Shown one piece after another: positions 44,248 through 52,075 of a DNA stretch of 64,000 nucleotides. Every line of letters starts with the position of its first letter. Position 1 is the stretch's first letter. The position numbers and the translations under genes are program-made. The DNA is taken from positions 1 to 64,000 of the forward strand of contig NZ_JTDW01000014.1 in assembly GCF_000943565.1 (NCBI RefSeq), read 5' to 3'. The stretch comes from Neotamlana sedimentorum (GTDB lineage Bacteria; Bacteroidota; Bacteroidia; Flavobacteriales; Flavobacteriaceae). The notes under the pieces are model-generated. The model was not told where the DNA came from, made no database searches, and worked only from the letters and a program-made list of their open reading frames with translations.

Positions 44248-44274
44248 ACGCAAGTTTTTTTTGTCCATTGCATC
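44248..44274 (+). promoter_or_regulatory. Candidate ECF sigma promoter B
   Basis: ACGCAAGT (44248-44255), a 15-nt spacer, then CATC (44271-44274), 32 nt before ATG 44307. Motifs and spacer equal those of promoter A at 43252-43278, and so does the distance to the start codon (32 nt in both). Confidence 0.6.
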
Positions 44275-44306
44275 TAAAGCTATATAACAAAAATACTTAA
44301 GTTAAT

Positions 44307-45056
44307 ATGAAGCACGTTTTTTTTATAAATATCATTTTATTAGGGCTTTTTTCTTGCTCTTCATCTAGTGATGATAATGGTTTACAGGAAGTAGATTCTG
44401 AACAAGAAGCAGTAACCGAACTTCACGCGGCGTATGCAGAATTTAATACCGATGCTACCGATATTTATTTGTCTAATAACGGTACCACCGTTACTATTGA
44501 AACTACAGGTTTACCAAACCACGAAACTGTTTATTGGGGAGAAGGGAACGAGTTATATAAAGACGAACCAGATGTGGCACTAACACCGTCAATTATGTCT
44601 AGCAATAATAATGCGGTTACATTGACTGTTGATGCCGTTCCAGATTTAGACGGAGCGAGCATAGCGACTGATTTAGGAACTGTAGGTATAGCTGTAAGTG
44701 GAGCTTCACTTTTTAACGACCAAGAAGGCGGTGGTGCGCTAGACCAAGCGGCTGCAAGTTTAGATTGGACTGGAGCGCATATTGGTCCAGGTGTGTACCA
44801 TTATCATCTAGAACCGGTGGCATTTTCAAACGACGACGATAATCTTGTTGGTGTTTTGTTAGATGGTGTTTTTATTTATGGAAGAAAATGTTACGAAACA
44901 GGAGGCTATCCAACAGATTTAGATGCTTCTGGAGGACACACAGGAATTACACAACATAGTGATGGTGAAGAAGAGTATCATTATCACATTATAAACGAAT
45001 TGTATTCAACAACAGGGTCTTACATTGTTTTTGCAGGACCTTATCAAGGGTATTAA
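44307..45056 (+). CDS. YHYH-domain lipoprotein 1
   Basis: A 249-residue lipoprotein: signal with cysteine at 17 (L-G-L-F-S-C-S-S-S-S). The mature protein has the YHYH domain with two copies of the name-giving motif, G-P-G-V-Y-H-Y-H-L-E-P near 168 and E-E-Y-H-Y-H-I-I near 228, plus G-R-K-C-Y-E-T-G-G-Y near 200. The histidines suggest metal binding; the family is uncharacterised. It has a strongly similar neighbour 11 nt downstream. It probably starts a unit transcribed by the ECF sigma through promoter B. Confidence 0.82.
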   Translation: MKHVFFINIILLGLFSCSSSSDDNGLQEVDSEQEAVTELHAAYAEFNTDATDIYLSNNGTTVTIETTGLPNHETVYWGEGNELYKDEPDVALTPSIMSSNNNAVTLTVDAVPDLDGASIATDLGTVGIAVSGASLFNDQEGGGALDQAAASLDWTGAHIGPGVYHYHLEPVAFSNDDDNLVGVLLDGVFIYGRKCYETGGYPTDLDASGGHTGITQHSDGEEEYHYHIINELYSTTGSYIVFAGPYQGY

Positions 45057-45067
45057 AAATATTTTAA

Positions 45068-45913
45068 ATGAAAGTTGTAAAAATAATTGGTTTCCTAGTT
45101 ATCTGTCTTTTAGCTTTTACTTGTAAAACTAGAAAAGAAGATCAAGTAGTGGAACATGACGATTTTAGACATGCAAGACCGCCAAGACAGGAAGGCGGTA
45201 GGCGACCAGGACCTCTAGGTGGAGGTAATAGGGTTAGAAATTATGTAGCGACAGATTCCGACGAAGCTGTTGAAAAACTTCATCCTGCTTTTGAAGCATT
45301 TAATAAAGAAGCTACAGATATATTTCTTTCAAACAACGGGAAAACTGTAACTATTGAAACCACAGGATTACCAGATCACGAAACTGTATATTGGGGGAAA
45401 AATCACGAATTGTATCGTGATGAGCCTAGTGTAGAACGAACACCGTCTATAATGTCTAGTAACAACAACGCTATTTCTTTGGTTGTTGATGCTGCCCCTA
45501 ATTTAAGCGGTAATACTATTAATACCAATATGGGAACTATTGGAGTTGCAGTAAGTGGTGCTTCTATTTTTAACGATCAAGAAGGAGGAGGCGCACTCGA
45601 TAGAGCAGCTGCTAGTTTAGATTGGACAGGCGGACACATAGGTCCAGGTGTGTATCATTATCATTTAGAACCTAAGGCTTTTAGTTACAACGACGATAAG
45701 TTAGTAGGAATTCTTAGAGACGGCGTATTTATTTACGGAAGAAAATGTTTCGAATCGGGCGATTATCCAACAGACTTAGATGCTTCTGGTGGTCATACAG
45801 GTGTTACCCAATATTCTAATGGTAAGGCCGAGTATCATTATCATATTATAAACGAATTATATTCTACCACCGGGTCGTATATTGTTTTTGCAGGTCCATA
45901 TCAAGGGTATTAA
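45068..45913 (+). CDS. YHYH-domain lipoprotein 2
   Basis: A 281-residue paralogue of the preceding gene: lipoprotein signal with cysteine near 19 (L-A-F-T-C-K-T), then a linker absent from its neighbour, rich in P, R, G and H (R-H-A-R-P-P-R-Q-E-G-G-R-R), then the YHYH domain ending in the same Y-S-T-T-G-S-Y-I-V-F-A-G-P-Y-Q-G-Y (last 17 residues). The pair arose by tandem duplication with divergence of the N-terminal part. Both motif copies (Y-H-Y-H) are kept, so the putative metal site should be functional. Same operon as the other YHYH gene. Confidence 0.82.
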   Translation: MKVVKIIGFLVICLLAFTCKTRKEDQVVEHDDFRHARPPRQEGGRRPGPLGGGNRVRNYVATDSDEAVEKLHPAFEAFNKEATDIFLSNNGKTVTIETTGLPDHETVYWGKNHELYRDEPSVERTPSIMSSNNNAISLVVDAAPNLSGNTINTNMGTIGVAVSGASIFNDQEGGGALDRAAASLDWTGGHIGPGVYHYHLEPKAFSYNDDKLVGILRDGVFIYGRKCFESGDYPTDLDASGGHTGVTQYSNGKAEYHYHIINELYSTTGSYIVFAGPYQGY

Positions 45914-45914
45914 A

Positions 45915-46517
45915 ATGCGAATAAATAAAATTGTTGTTTTGTTTCTTTTAGTGGTTTTTACTGCTTGTAACGATAAAAGTGGGGTTACAAGCAAAACCAC
46001 TAATGGAACTATTAAAGACCGCATGGTTTTAAAAAAGGATTTATACTTAAATGGCTCCGAAGGGAATTGGTATTTAGGAGACTCATTGTATAACGGTTAT
46101 GCTGTGCGCTACTTTAAAAACGATAGTTTAATGGAAAAAGTTGGTTTTTACAATGGTAAAAAGCATGGTTTGGCTAAAGTTTGGCATGAAAACGGCAAAT
46201 TAAAAACCACCTATTATTACAATCAAAATACCATAATAGGAAGCTATAAATCGTGGTGGACTAATGGTGTATTGGCTTATGAAACTAATTATGAAAACGG
46301 ACAAATTCACGGTGTAGAAAAAAGTTGGTATAATACAGGACAATTGGCTAAAAAGAGACAATTAAAACATGGTCAAGAAGATGGTTTACAAAAGGCTTGG
46401 TTAGAAAACGGAAAGCTATATGTTAATTACGAGGCTAAAAACGGAAGAATATTTGGCATGTTAAGAGCAAATTCTTGTTATCGATTAGAAGACGAAAAAG
46501 TAATAATGAATAAATGA
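45915..46517 (+). CDS. MORN-repeat (YwqK-type) lipoprotein
   Basis: With ATG 45915, 1 nt after the preceding stop, the product is 200 residues and starts with a lipoprotein signal (cysteine at 17, F-T-A-C). A longer frame from 45882 would overlap the YHYH gene and is rejected. The body consists of MORN-like repeats: K-V-G-F-Y-N-G-K-K-H-G-L-A, K-V-W-H-E-N-G-K-L, S-W-W-T-N-G-V-L-A-Y-E and so on. Such YwqK-type proteins are often labelled antitoxins, without much evidence. It is co-transcribed with YHYH and SCO genes. Confidence 0.8.
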   Translation: MRINKIVVLFLLVVFTACNDKSGVTSKTTNGTIKDRMVLKKDLYLNGSEGNWYLGDSLYNGYAVRYFKNDSLMEKVGFYNGKKHGLAKVWHENGKLKTTYYYNQNTIIGSYKSWWTNGVLAYETNYENGQIHGVEKSWYNTGQLAKKRQLKHGQEDGLQKAWLENGKLYVNYEAKNGRIFGMLRANSCYRLEDEKVIMNK

Positions 46518-47182
46518 AAAAGGTAATTGTTTTAATATTGATTTTTCTAAATTTAGCTTGTAAAGAACAGGCAAAAAAGGCGCCTTCTGTAGTTGAAGAA
46601 ACCAGTAGGGTTGACTATTTACCGTATTATGAAGATGAAGCGTTTACCCCAAAATGGATTACACCAAATACTGAAGCAGAGAAAAATTTTCATAAAATAC
46701 CAGATTTTAAGTTAACAAACCAATTGGGTGAAACAGTCACTCAAAAAACCTTTGAAGATAAAATTTATATTGCCGACTTTTTCTTTACTACTTGCCCAGG
46801 AATTTGCCCAAAAATGACGGGTAATATGTTTAAAATACAAGCAGCCTTTCAAAATGACCCAGAAGTGCTTTTACTCTCTCACTCCGTAATGCCAAGTGTA
46901 GACTCTGTATCTGTTTTAAAAGATTACGCAAAAGAGTATGGTGTTATTAGCGGAAAATGGCATTTAGTAACAGGCGATAAATTTCAAATTTATCGCCTGG
47001 GTCGAGAGGCTTATTTTGTTGAAAACGATTTAGGTGAGCAAAAGAGTATAGACGATTTTTTACATACCGAAAATTTTCTACTTATTGATAAAAACAAACA
47101 TATACGCGGCATTTATAACGGCTTAAATAGAGCATCGGTAGCGCAATTAATAACCGATATAAAAGCCTTAAAATTAGAGTAA
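46514..47182 (+). CDS. SCO1/SenC family copper chaperone-like lipoprotein
   Basis: A 222-residue lipoprotein (cysteine at 16, L-N-L-A-C). The thioredoxin-like domain carries the copper-binding C94-P-G-I-C98 motif and a late histidine in F-L-H-T-E-N (about 187), the third ligand in SCO proteins. SCO proteins deliver copper to oxidases or act as thiol reductases. Its ATG overlaps the MORN gene stop by 4 nt. Its presence is the best clue that the YHYH operon handles copper or redox-active metal. A terminator follows. Confidence 0.9.
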   Translation: MKKVIVLILIFLNLACKEQAKKAPSVVEETSRVDYLPYYEDEAFTPKWITPNTEAEKNFHKIPDFKLTNQLGETVTQKTFEDKIYIADFFFTTCPGICPKMTGNMFKIQAAFQNDPEVLLLSHSVMPSVDSVSVLKDYAKEYGVISGKWHLVTGDKFQIYRLGREAYFVENDLGEQKSIDDFLHTENFLLIDKNKHIRGIYNGLNRASVAQLITDIKALKLE

Positions 47183-47203
47183 TTTGATTGATTGATAGTG
47201 CTA

Positions 47204-47239
47204 AAAGGGCTTTTGTGTAAAAACTAAAGCTCTTTTTTT
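47204..47239 (+). terminator. Terminator of the YHYH-SCO operon
   Basis: AAAGGGCTTT (47204-47213) and AAAGCTCTTT (47226-47235) pair over 10 bases with one G-U, followed by TTTT. Confidence 0.8.
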
Positions 47240-47268
47240 GTTATTTTTATTTCTTAAAAATCATATTT

Positions 47269-48348
47269 ATGAAATCTCGCTATATTCTGGTTGTAATCTT
47301 GTTTTACTTATCGTGTAAATCGAATAAAATTACGGTAAGAGATTTTAAAACGGTTACCGTTGAAAATATTTTAGAGGATTCATTATTTAGTATTAGAGCG
47401 ATAGATATTGTAAAAAATCAAAAATATAATCTTTATACATTGTATTATTCTGGCTCAAACAAAACAACGGGTGCACTTAGTTTTAATGATATTTTTACAC
47501 CTAAAATAGAAAATAAAGGTCGTTTTAATTTTAAAATACCAGATTCTGTAAATGTATATTTTAGGTCTATTGCAAATACATCAAAAAGTACTTTTGTTTT
47601 AAGTGTTGCTAATCCTGCTTTGTTGTATAAAAAAGATAAGTTTAATCGTAATTTTGAATTAGTTTATCAAGAAAACAATCCAGATGTGTTTTACGATTCT
47701 ATGATGTTTTATAACGATTTAGAAGGTATTGCTATTGGAGATTCTACCAATGGTTGTTTAAGCATCATTATTACAAGAGATGGTGGTGAAACCTGGAACA
47801 AAATAAGTTGCGATAAACTGCCAGAAGGTTTACCAAATGAAGGAGCCTTTGCTGCGAGTAACTCGAATATAGCCATTGTTGGAAATAAAACTTGGGTAGC
47901 AACAACGGCTGGACGTATTTATTTTTCGGAAGATAAAGGTGAAACTTGGGAAGTTTTTAATTCTCCTATGGTTAAAAATAAAGAGACCGAAGGTATTTAT
48001 TCAATCGATTTTTATGATGAATTAAACGGATTTGCTATTGGTGGCGATTATACAAAACCAAATGAAAATGCTGCCAACAAAATTAAAACCACTAATGGCG
48101 GTAAAACGTGGCAGTTGGTGTCGCAACATAAAAATCCGGGGTACAGAAGTTGTGTGCAATATGTTCCTAATGCCAATGCAAAAGAACTAGTAGCTATTGG
48201 TTTTAAAGGAATAGATTTTAGCAACGATGGTGGCGAAACTTGGAAACATTTAAGCGACGAAGGTTTTTATACGTTGCGTTTTGTAAACGATAGTGTGGCT
48301 TTTGCTGCGGGCTCTGGAAGAATAAGTAAACTCGTATTTAAGGAATAA
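47269..48348 (+). CDS. YCF48/BNR-type beta-propeller lipoprotein
   Basis: A 359-residue protein with a lipoprotein signal (V-I-L-F-Y-L-S-C-K, cysteine near 16). It contains repeated sialidase-like Asp-box segments: T-R-D-G-G-E-T-W near 170, S-E-D-K-G-E-T-W near 223, T-T-N-G-G-K-T-W near 276 and S-N-D-G-G-E-T-W near 319, a pattern found in photosystem II assembly factor YCF48-like and oxidoreductase-annotated proteins. It is probably a surface or periplasmic propeller; catalytic function is not indicated. It stands alone between two terminators. Confidence 0.82.
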   Translation: MKSRYILVVILFYLSCKSNKITVRDFKTVTVENILEDSLFSIRAIDIVKNQKYNLYTLYYSGSNKTTGALSFNDIFTPKIENKGRFNFKIPDSVNVYFRSIANTSKSTFVLSVANPALLYKKDKFNRNFELVYQENNPDVFYDSMMFYNDLEGIAIGDSTNGCLSIIITRDGGETWNKISCDKLPEGLPNEGAFAASNSNIAIVGNKTWVATTAGRIYFSEDKGETWEVFNSPMVKNKETEGIYSIDFYDELNGFAIGGDYTKPNENAANKIKTTNGGKTWQLVSQHKNPGYRSCVQYVPNANAKELVAIGFKGIDFSNDGGETWKHLSDEGFYTLRFVNDSVAFAAGSGRISKLVFKE

Positions 48349-48351
48349 AAA

Positions 48352-48376
48352 AAAGAGACGTTTTAAACATCTCTTT
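48352..48376. terminator. Bidirectional terminator between convergent genes
   Basis: AAAGAGA (48352-48358) pairs with TCTCTTT (48370-48376), extended inward by GTTT/AAAC after a mismatch. A-rich and T-rich flanks on each side support use in both directions. Confidence 0.8.
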
Positions 48377-48387
48377 GAATTTATTAT

Positions 48388-48831
48388 TTACGATTTATTT
48401 TTGTTTTTCATTCTTTTCCATTCATCGAACATTTTTTTCTTAAACTCTTCTTCGGCAACCTGAAGTAAAAGCACTTTTTTAGCAGGAATAATGGTTTTTA
48501 GGTCGCTGCTTAATTTGTATTCTTGTTCGTGTAATTTACGTTCTGCTTTGGTAAATTTGTCTAAAAGTTCGCTCGCTTTCTTTTCGGTTAAGCTCGCAAT
48601 ATTTTCTTTAATTTCTTTTTTAAGCGCTCTTAATTCGGTGTGTTTAATTTTGCTTGTTGTTTCGTCGTAAGCATTATAAATAGGCCAAAATTTTTCGGCT
48701 TCGGTTTTAGTTAACTCTAAACGCTCTGTAATAAACGAAACTTTAAGTGCTTTAATTTTATCGCGCTTACTTTGCGAAAAACTTTGCAAGGTAAAGGCAA
48801 GTATTAAAATAGTTAATGCTACTTTTTTCAT
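48388..48831 (-). CDS. Spy-like sensor protein of the second ECF system
   Basis: With ATG 48831 the product is 147 residues and starts with a signal peptide (MKKVALTILILAFTLQSFSQ). A start at 48873 overlaps the upstream gene and hides the signal. The mature part is helical and charged with F-I-T-E-R-L-E-L-T-K-T-E-A-E-K-F-W-P-I-Y near residues 33-52, the pattern of flavobacterial proteins annotated as sensors of ECF-type sigma factors and related to Spy/CpxP. It is third in the sigma operon and may sense envelope stress. Confidence 0.82.
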   Translation of the reverse strand: MKKVALTILILAFTLQSFSQSKRDKIKALKVSFITERLELTKTEAEKFWPIYNAYDETTSKIKHTELRALKKEIKENIASLTEKKASELLDKFTKAERKLHEQEYKLSSDLKTIIPAKKVLLLQVAEEEFKKKMFDEWKRMKNKNKS

Positions 48832-48844
48832 AGGTTTTTCGGTG

Positions 48845-49345
48845 TTATTCTTCAATAAAATCTTCAACATCAATATGGTCTAACAGGTAAGACTCAATAT
48901 TATCTTCTTCAAAATTATGATTTACAAAGTTTTCTATTTCTAAATTGTCTTCAACAAGTAGTGTCGCCATATCGTACGACGTTAATTCTTCATCTAAAAT
49001 ATAATTTTCAACGGTTTCAATATCTAAAGTATTCCAGCTGTTTTTTTCATTATTAAATAGCGTTAAGCTAAATAGTAATACTACAGCGGCCGCGATACTG
49101 GTGGCGTATAAAATATTTCTTTTATTAAATAAAGGAATTACTTTAGGTTTCTTTTCCGATGAAATTTTTTCGGTTACAGCTACTTCTAAAGTTTTAAAAT
49201 AATTGTCTGGTATTTTAAAACCAGGAGCACTGGCGTTGTCTTTTAGCTTAGCTACACTAAGTAAGGAATCGTCAAAATTATTAAAGTAATCTTGAGGCGT
49301 TTTAAATCCTGTTTTGTTAATGTTATGTAAACTTTTGTTTTTCAT
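48845..49345 (-). CDS. Membrane protein, probable anti-sigma factor of the second system
   Basis: A 166-residue protein: N-terminal cytoplasmic part with K-T-P-Q-D-Y-F-N-N-F and F-K-I-P-D-N-Y-F-K-T-L (about 14-23 and 44-54), one helix about 78-97 (I-L-Y-A-T-S-I-A-A-A-V-V-L-L-F) and an acidic outer tail ending D-F-I-E-E. The repeated P-x-x-Y-F motif and position right after a sigma gene are typical of flavobacterial anti-sigma proteins, without zinc motif. It lies 33 nt after the sigma stop and 13 nt before the Spy-like gene. Confidence 0.75.
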   Translation of the reverse strand: MKNKSLHNINKTGFKTPQDYFNNFDDSLLSVAKLKDNASAPGFKIPDNYFKTLEVAVTEKISSEKKPKVIPLFNKRNILYATSIAAAVVLLFSLTLFNNEKNSWNTLDIETVENYILDEELTSYDMATLLVEDNLEIENFVNHNFEEDNIESYLLDHIDVEDFIEE

Positions 49346-49355
49346 CTTATTAATA

Positions 49356-49380
49356 AGACTGTTTTTTTTTATAAAGGTTT
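49356..49380 (-). promoter_or_regulatory. Candidate ECF promoter C, before the anti-sigma gene
   Basis: On the minus strand AAAC (49380 to 49377), 17 nt, then GTCT (49359 to 49356), continuing TATTA. The upstream part overlaps the sigma stop codon. Site D has the same motifs and spacing. The GTCT ends only 10 nt before the start codon, which makes this site the weaker of the two. Confidence 0.35.
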
Positions 49381-49921
49381 AATTACTAGTTAAAAATGCT
49401 TCAATTTTTTTTACAGCTAAATGATATGAGGCTTTTAGTGCACCTTCGCTAGTCTCTAAAATATCAGACATTTCACTGTATTTTAAATCTTGAAAGTATT
49501 TCATATTAAAAACCAGTTGTTGTTTTTCTGGTAATGTAGCTATGGCTTTTTGTAACTTTAATTGAATGGCATCGCCCTCAAAATAAACATCGGAGGTTAA
49601 GTTATTAATCGCTAATTCTTGAACTTCTTCGCTAGTGATTTGTAGTCGTTTCGCTTTTTGATTTAAAAAAGTGAGCGATTCGTTTGTGGCAATGCGGTAC
49701 ATCCAAGAGTAAATTTTACTATCTCCTTTAAATTTATCGATGTTTTTATAAACTTTAATAAAAGTGTTTTGTAGAACATCGTCTGTATCGTCGTGCGACT
49801 TTACTATATTTCGTATGTGCCAATATAGGCGTTCCTTGTAAAGGTTTAATAGCTCTTTAAAGGCATCGTCTTTACTGGTGCTAGATTGTAATTGTTTAAG
49901 TAAAGTAACTTCTTCTGTCAC
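49379..49921 (-). CDS. ECF RNA polymerase sigma factor (second system)
   Basis: A 180-residue sigma factor. Region 2: D-D-T-D-D-V-L-Q-N-T-F-I-K-V-Y and I-Y-S-W-M-Y-R-I-A-T-N-E (about 43-78). Region 4: L-P-E-K-Q-Q-L-V-F-N-M-K-Y and Y-S-E-M-S-D-I-L-E-T-S-E-G-A-L-K (about 130-165). The start is GTG 49921; the first residues M-T-E-E-V-T-L-L fit the family and no in-frame ATG lies nearby. It heads the operon with the anti-sigma-like and Spy-like genes and probably controls itself through the AAAC-N17-GTCT sites. Confidence 0.9.
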   Translation of the reverse strand: MTEEVTLLKQLQSSTSKDDAFKELLNLYKERLYWHIRNIVKSHDDTDDVLQNTFIKVYKNIDKFKGDSKIYSWMYRIATNESLTFLNQKAKRLQITSEEVQELAINNLTSDVYFEGDAIQLKLQKAIATLPEKQQLVFNMKYFQDLKYSEMSDILETSEGALKASYHLAVKKIEAFLTSN

Positions 49922-49938
49922 AAAATCGATTTATAATT

Positions 49939-49963
49939 AGACTTATAAAAATACTAAAAGTTT
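49939..49963 (-). promoter_or_regulatory. Candidate ECF promoter D, before the second sigma gene
   Basis: On the minus strand AAAC (49963 to 49960), 17 nt, then GTCT (49942 to 49939), continuing AATTA. AAACnTTTA and AGTCTnATTA are shared with site C. The leader to the GTG at 49921 would be about 10 nt. Confidence 0.45.
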
Positions 49964-50095
49964 AATGTATGGGTTTGTTTTTTGAAAATAATATTTGAGA
50001 GGCTGGAAAGTAGTCGTTTTTTATATTTAAATCGATGAAATACATTTTAAATCGATAAAATGTGTTTTTTTCTTGCTTGAATAGGATTTATACTT

Positions 50096-50190
50096 TATGT
50101 TTGTACAAGAAACCTACTTATATGTTAGTCGTCCCCAAGTCTAACAAAAACTGAAAAAGGATAGCTGCCCAAATCTCTATCCTTTTTTTT
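50096..50190 (+). ncRNA. Candidate small RNA with two C-rich hairpin loops
   Basis: Promoter: TATGTTTG (50096-50103), a perfect TAnnTTTG, with TTG at 50073-50075, 20 nt upstream. The predicted RNA (about 50108-50190, near 83 nt) has hairpin 1 (TGTTAG 50123-50128 with CTAACA 50141-50146, loop TCGTCCCCAAGT) and hairpin 2 (AAAAAGGATAG 50154-50164 with CTATCCTTTTT 50177-50187, loop CTGCCCAAATCT) followed by U to 50190, a classic terminator. Both loops expose CCCAA. No protein can be read here. Alternatively hairpin 2 is only the terminator of the ABC transporter gene on the other strand. I cannot tell whether this equals a catalogued flavobacterial RNA. Confidence 0.55.
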
Positions 50191-50211
50191 ATGTTTAATT
50201 TTTAATCAGTC

Positions 50212-52071
50212 TTATTCGAAGCTTTGCATATCTACAAGTTTTTTGTAGGTGCCATTTTTTGAAATAAGCTCGTCATGTTTACCTTGTTCTACAATTTCTC
50301 CTTTGTTTAAAACTACAATATTGTCGGCATTTTGAATCGTAGAAAGTCTGTGTGCAATAACTATAGACGTTCTGTTTTTCATCATGTTTTCTAGAGCTAC
50401 TTGTACTAAACGCTCACTTTCAGTATCTAAAGCAGATGTTGCTTCATCTAACACCATAATAGGTGGGCTTTTTAACACAGCTCTCGCAATGCTTAAGCGT
50501 TGTTTTTGGCCGCCAGATAGTTTGTTTCCAGAATCTCCAATATTGGTTTCAATGCCTTCAGGTAATTCTTTAACAAATTCCCAAGCATTAGCTACTTTTA
50601 GGGCATGAATAACCTCTTCGTCGGTGGCATCTTCTTTTCCTAATTGCAAATTGCTTTTAATACTATCGTTAAACAAAATAGCGTCTTGAGTAACAATGCC
50701 TAACTGTTTTCTTAATGATGAAATAGTAAGCGTTTTTATGTCTTGCCCATCAATTAAAATACTCCCTTTGTTTACATCATAAAAGCGTGTAATTAAGTTT
50801 GCTAAAGTAGATTTTCCACTACCAGATTGCCCAACAAGAGCTACAGTTTTTCCTTTTGGTATAGTTAAAGAAAAATCTTTTAAAACATACTCTTTATCAT
50901 ATTTAAATGATATGTTTTTAAATTCAATTTTAGAATTGAACCCAGATTTTTCAACAGCATTTGGTACATCTTGAAGCGGATTTTTAGCTGTTAAAATTTC
51001 CTGAATACGTTCTGCTGCAGAACCTCCTTTTTTTACATTTACTAAACCTCTAGAGAAGGCTTTTGCAGGAGTTAAAATGTTGTAAGCTAATCCTATGTAA
51101 ACTAAAAATTTACTTCCTGTTAAAAATGATTCGGAAGCGTCGTTTAAAATTAAATTACCTCCAAACCATAAAATAACTGCAATCATGCAAATGCCTAAAA
51201 ATTCGCTTGAGGGTGAAGCTAAGCTTTGCCTGATTAATAATTTGTTAGAAAAATTATAAAACCGTTGGGTTGAAGCTTTAAATTTTTCATTAAATAATTT
51301 TTCAACATTAAAACCTTTAATGATGCGTAAGCCACCTAAAGTTTCTTCTAAAGTTGATAAAAATAAACCTTGTTCGCGTTGCACGCGGTCTGATTTTCGT
51401 TTTAAACTTTTACCAATTTTAGAAATAACAAAGCCAACTATTGGTATAAAAATAAATACAAATACTGTAAGTTTTGTACTTATAATTATCATGGCTATTA
51501 ATGAGAATAGTATAGTTAGTGGCTCTCTAACTATAAGCTCTAGAACTGGTAGCATTGAGTATTGCAAGTCGTTTACATCGCCTGTTACCCTAGCCATAAT
51601 ATCACCTTTTCGTTTCTCTGAAAAATAGGATAATGGTAATTCTAATATTTTATTATAAACCGTGTTACGAATATCTCGAATAACACCGTTACGTAAAAAT
51701 ACCATAAAGTAGTTTGCTAAATACCCAGAGATGTTTTTTAATAAAAAAGCAAGAACTAGCAGCATGATTACAAAAATTAGAGCTTTAGATTTGTCTCCGC
51801 CAGTAAACTCATGCATTCTGTAAGCTAAAAGACCTTCAAAATAGTCGCTAATTTCCCAAATACCTTTGTAAATAGGCGCTGTTGGGTTGGTAATAATAGC
51901 TTTACCTGTACAAGGATCGATGTTTTTTTCGAAAATAACATCGAGCATGGGTTTTAATGCTACAAAAGAAAGTGTGCCAAATAAAGCAAAAAACACATTA
52001 GAAATAATGTGTCCTATTGCGTATTTTTTATAAGGCTTTGCGTACCTTAATATTTTAAAAAATTCGTTCAT
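50212..52071 (-). CDS. MsbA-type ABC exporter
   Basis: A 619-residue half-transporter: six-helix membrane domain (about 15-345) and ATPase domain with Walker A G-Q-S-G-S-G-K-S-T (about 412-420), signature L-S-G-G-Q-K-Q-R (about 515-522), Walker B I-M-V-L-D-E-A-T-S-A-L-D (about 536-547) and the switch H near 570. It works as a homodimer or heterodimer. Sequence resembles MsbA lipid flippases, so export of lipid A or another lipid is plausible but not certain. It starts 4 nt after the phosphohexomutase gene ends and is co-transcribed with it. Confidence 0.88.
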   Translation of the reverse strand: MNEFFKILRYAKPYKKYAIGHIISNVFFALFGTLSFVALKPMLDVIFEKNIDPCTGKAIITNPTAPIYKGIWEISDYFEGLLAYRMHEFTGGDKSKALIFVIMLLVLAFLLKNISGYLANYFMVFLRNGVIRDIRNTVYNKILELPLSYFSEKRKGDIMARVTGDVNDLQYSMLPVLELIVREPLTILFSLIAMIIISTKLTVFVFIFIPIVGFVISKIGKSLKRKSDRVQREQGLFLSTLEETLGGLRIIKGFNVEKLFNEKFKASTQRFYNFSNKLLIRQSLASPSSEFLGICMIAVILWFGGNLILNDASESFLTGSKFLVYIGLAYNILTPAKAFSRGLVNVKKGGSAAERIQEILTAKNPLQDVPNAVEKSGFNSKIEFKNISFKYDKEYVLKDFSLTIPKGKTVALVGQSGSGKSTLANLITRFYDVNKGSILIDGQDIKTLTISSLRKQLGIVTQDAILFNDSIKSNLQLGKEDATDEEVIHALKVANAWEFVKELPEGIETNIGDSGNKLSGGQKQRLSIARAVLKSPPIMVLDEATSALDTESERLVQVALENMMKNRTSIVIAHRLSTIQNADNIVVLNKGEIVEQGKHDELISKNGTYKKLVDMQSFE

Positions 52072-52075
52072 TAAA

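Noticed and set aside
45915-46517. YwqK-like gene as the antitoxin of a toxin-antitoxin pair
   Set aside because: It is a lipoprotein in an operon with YHYH and SCO genes and no toxin is adjacent; the antitoxin label rests on family annotation habit.
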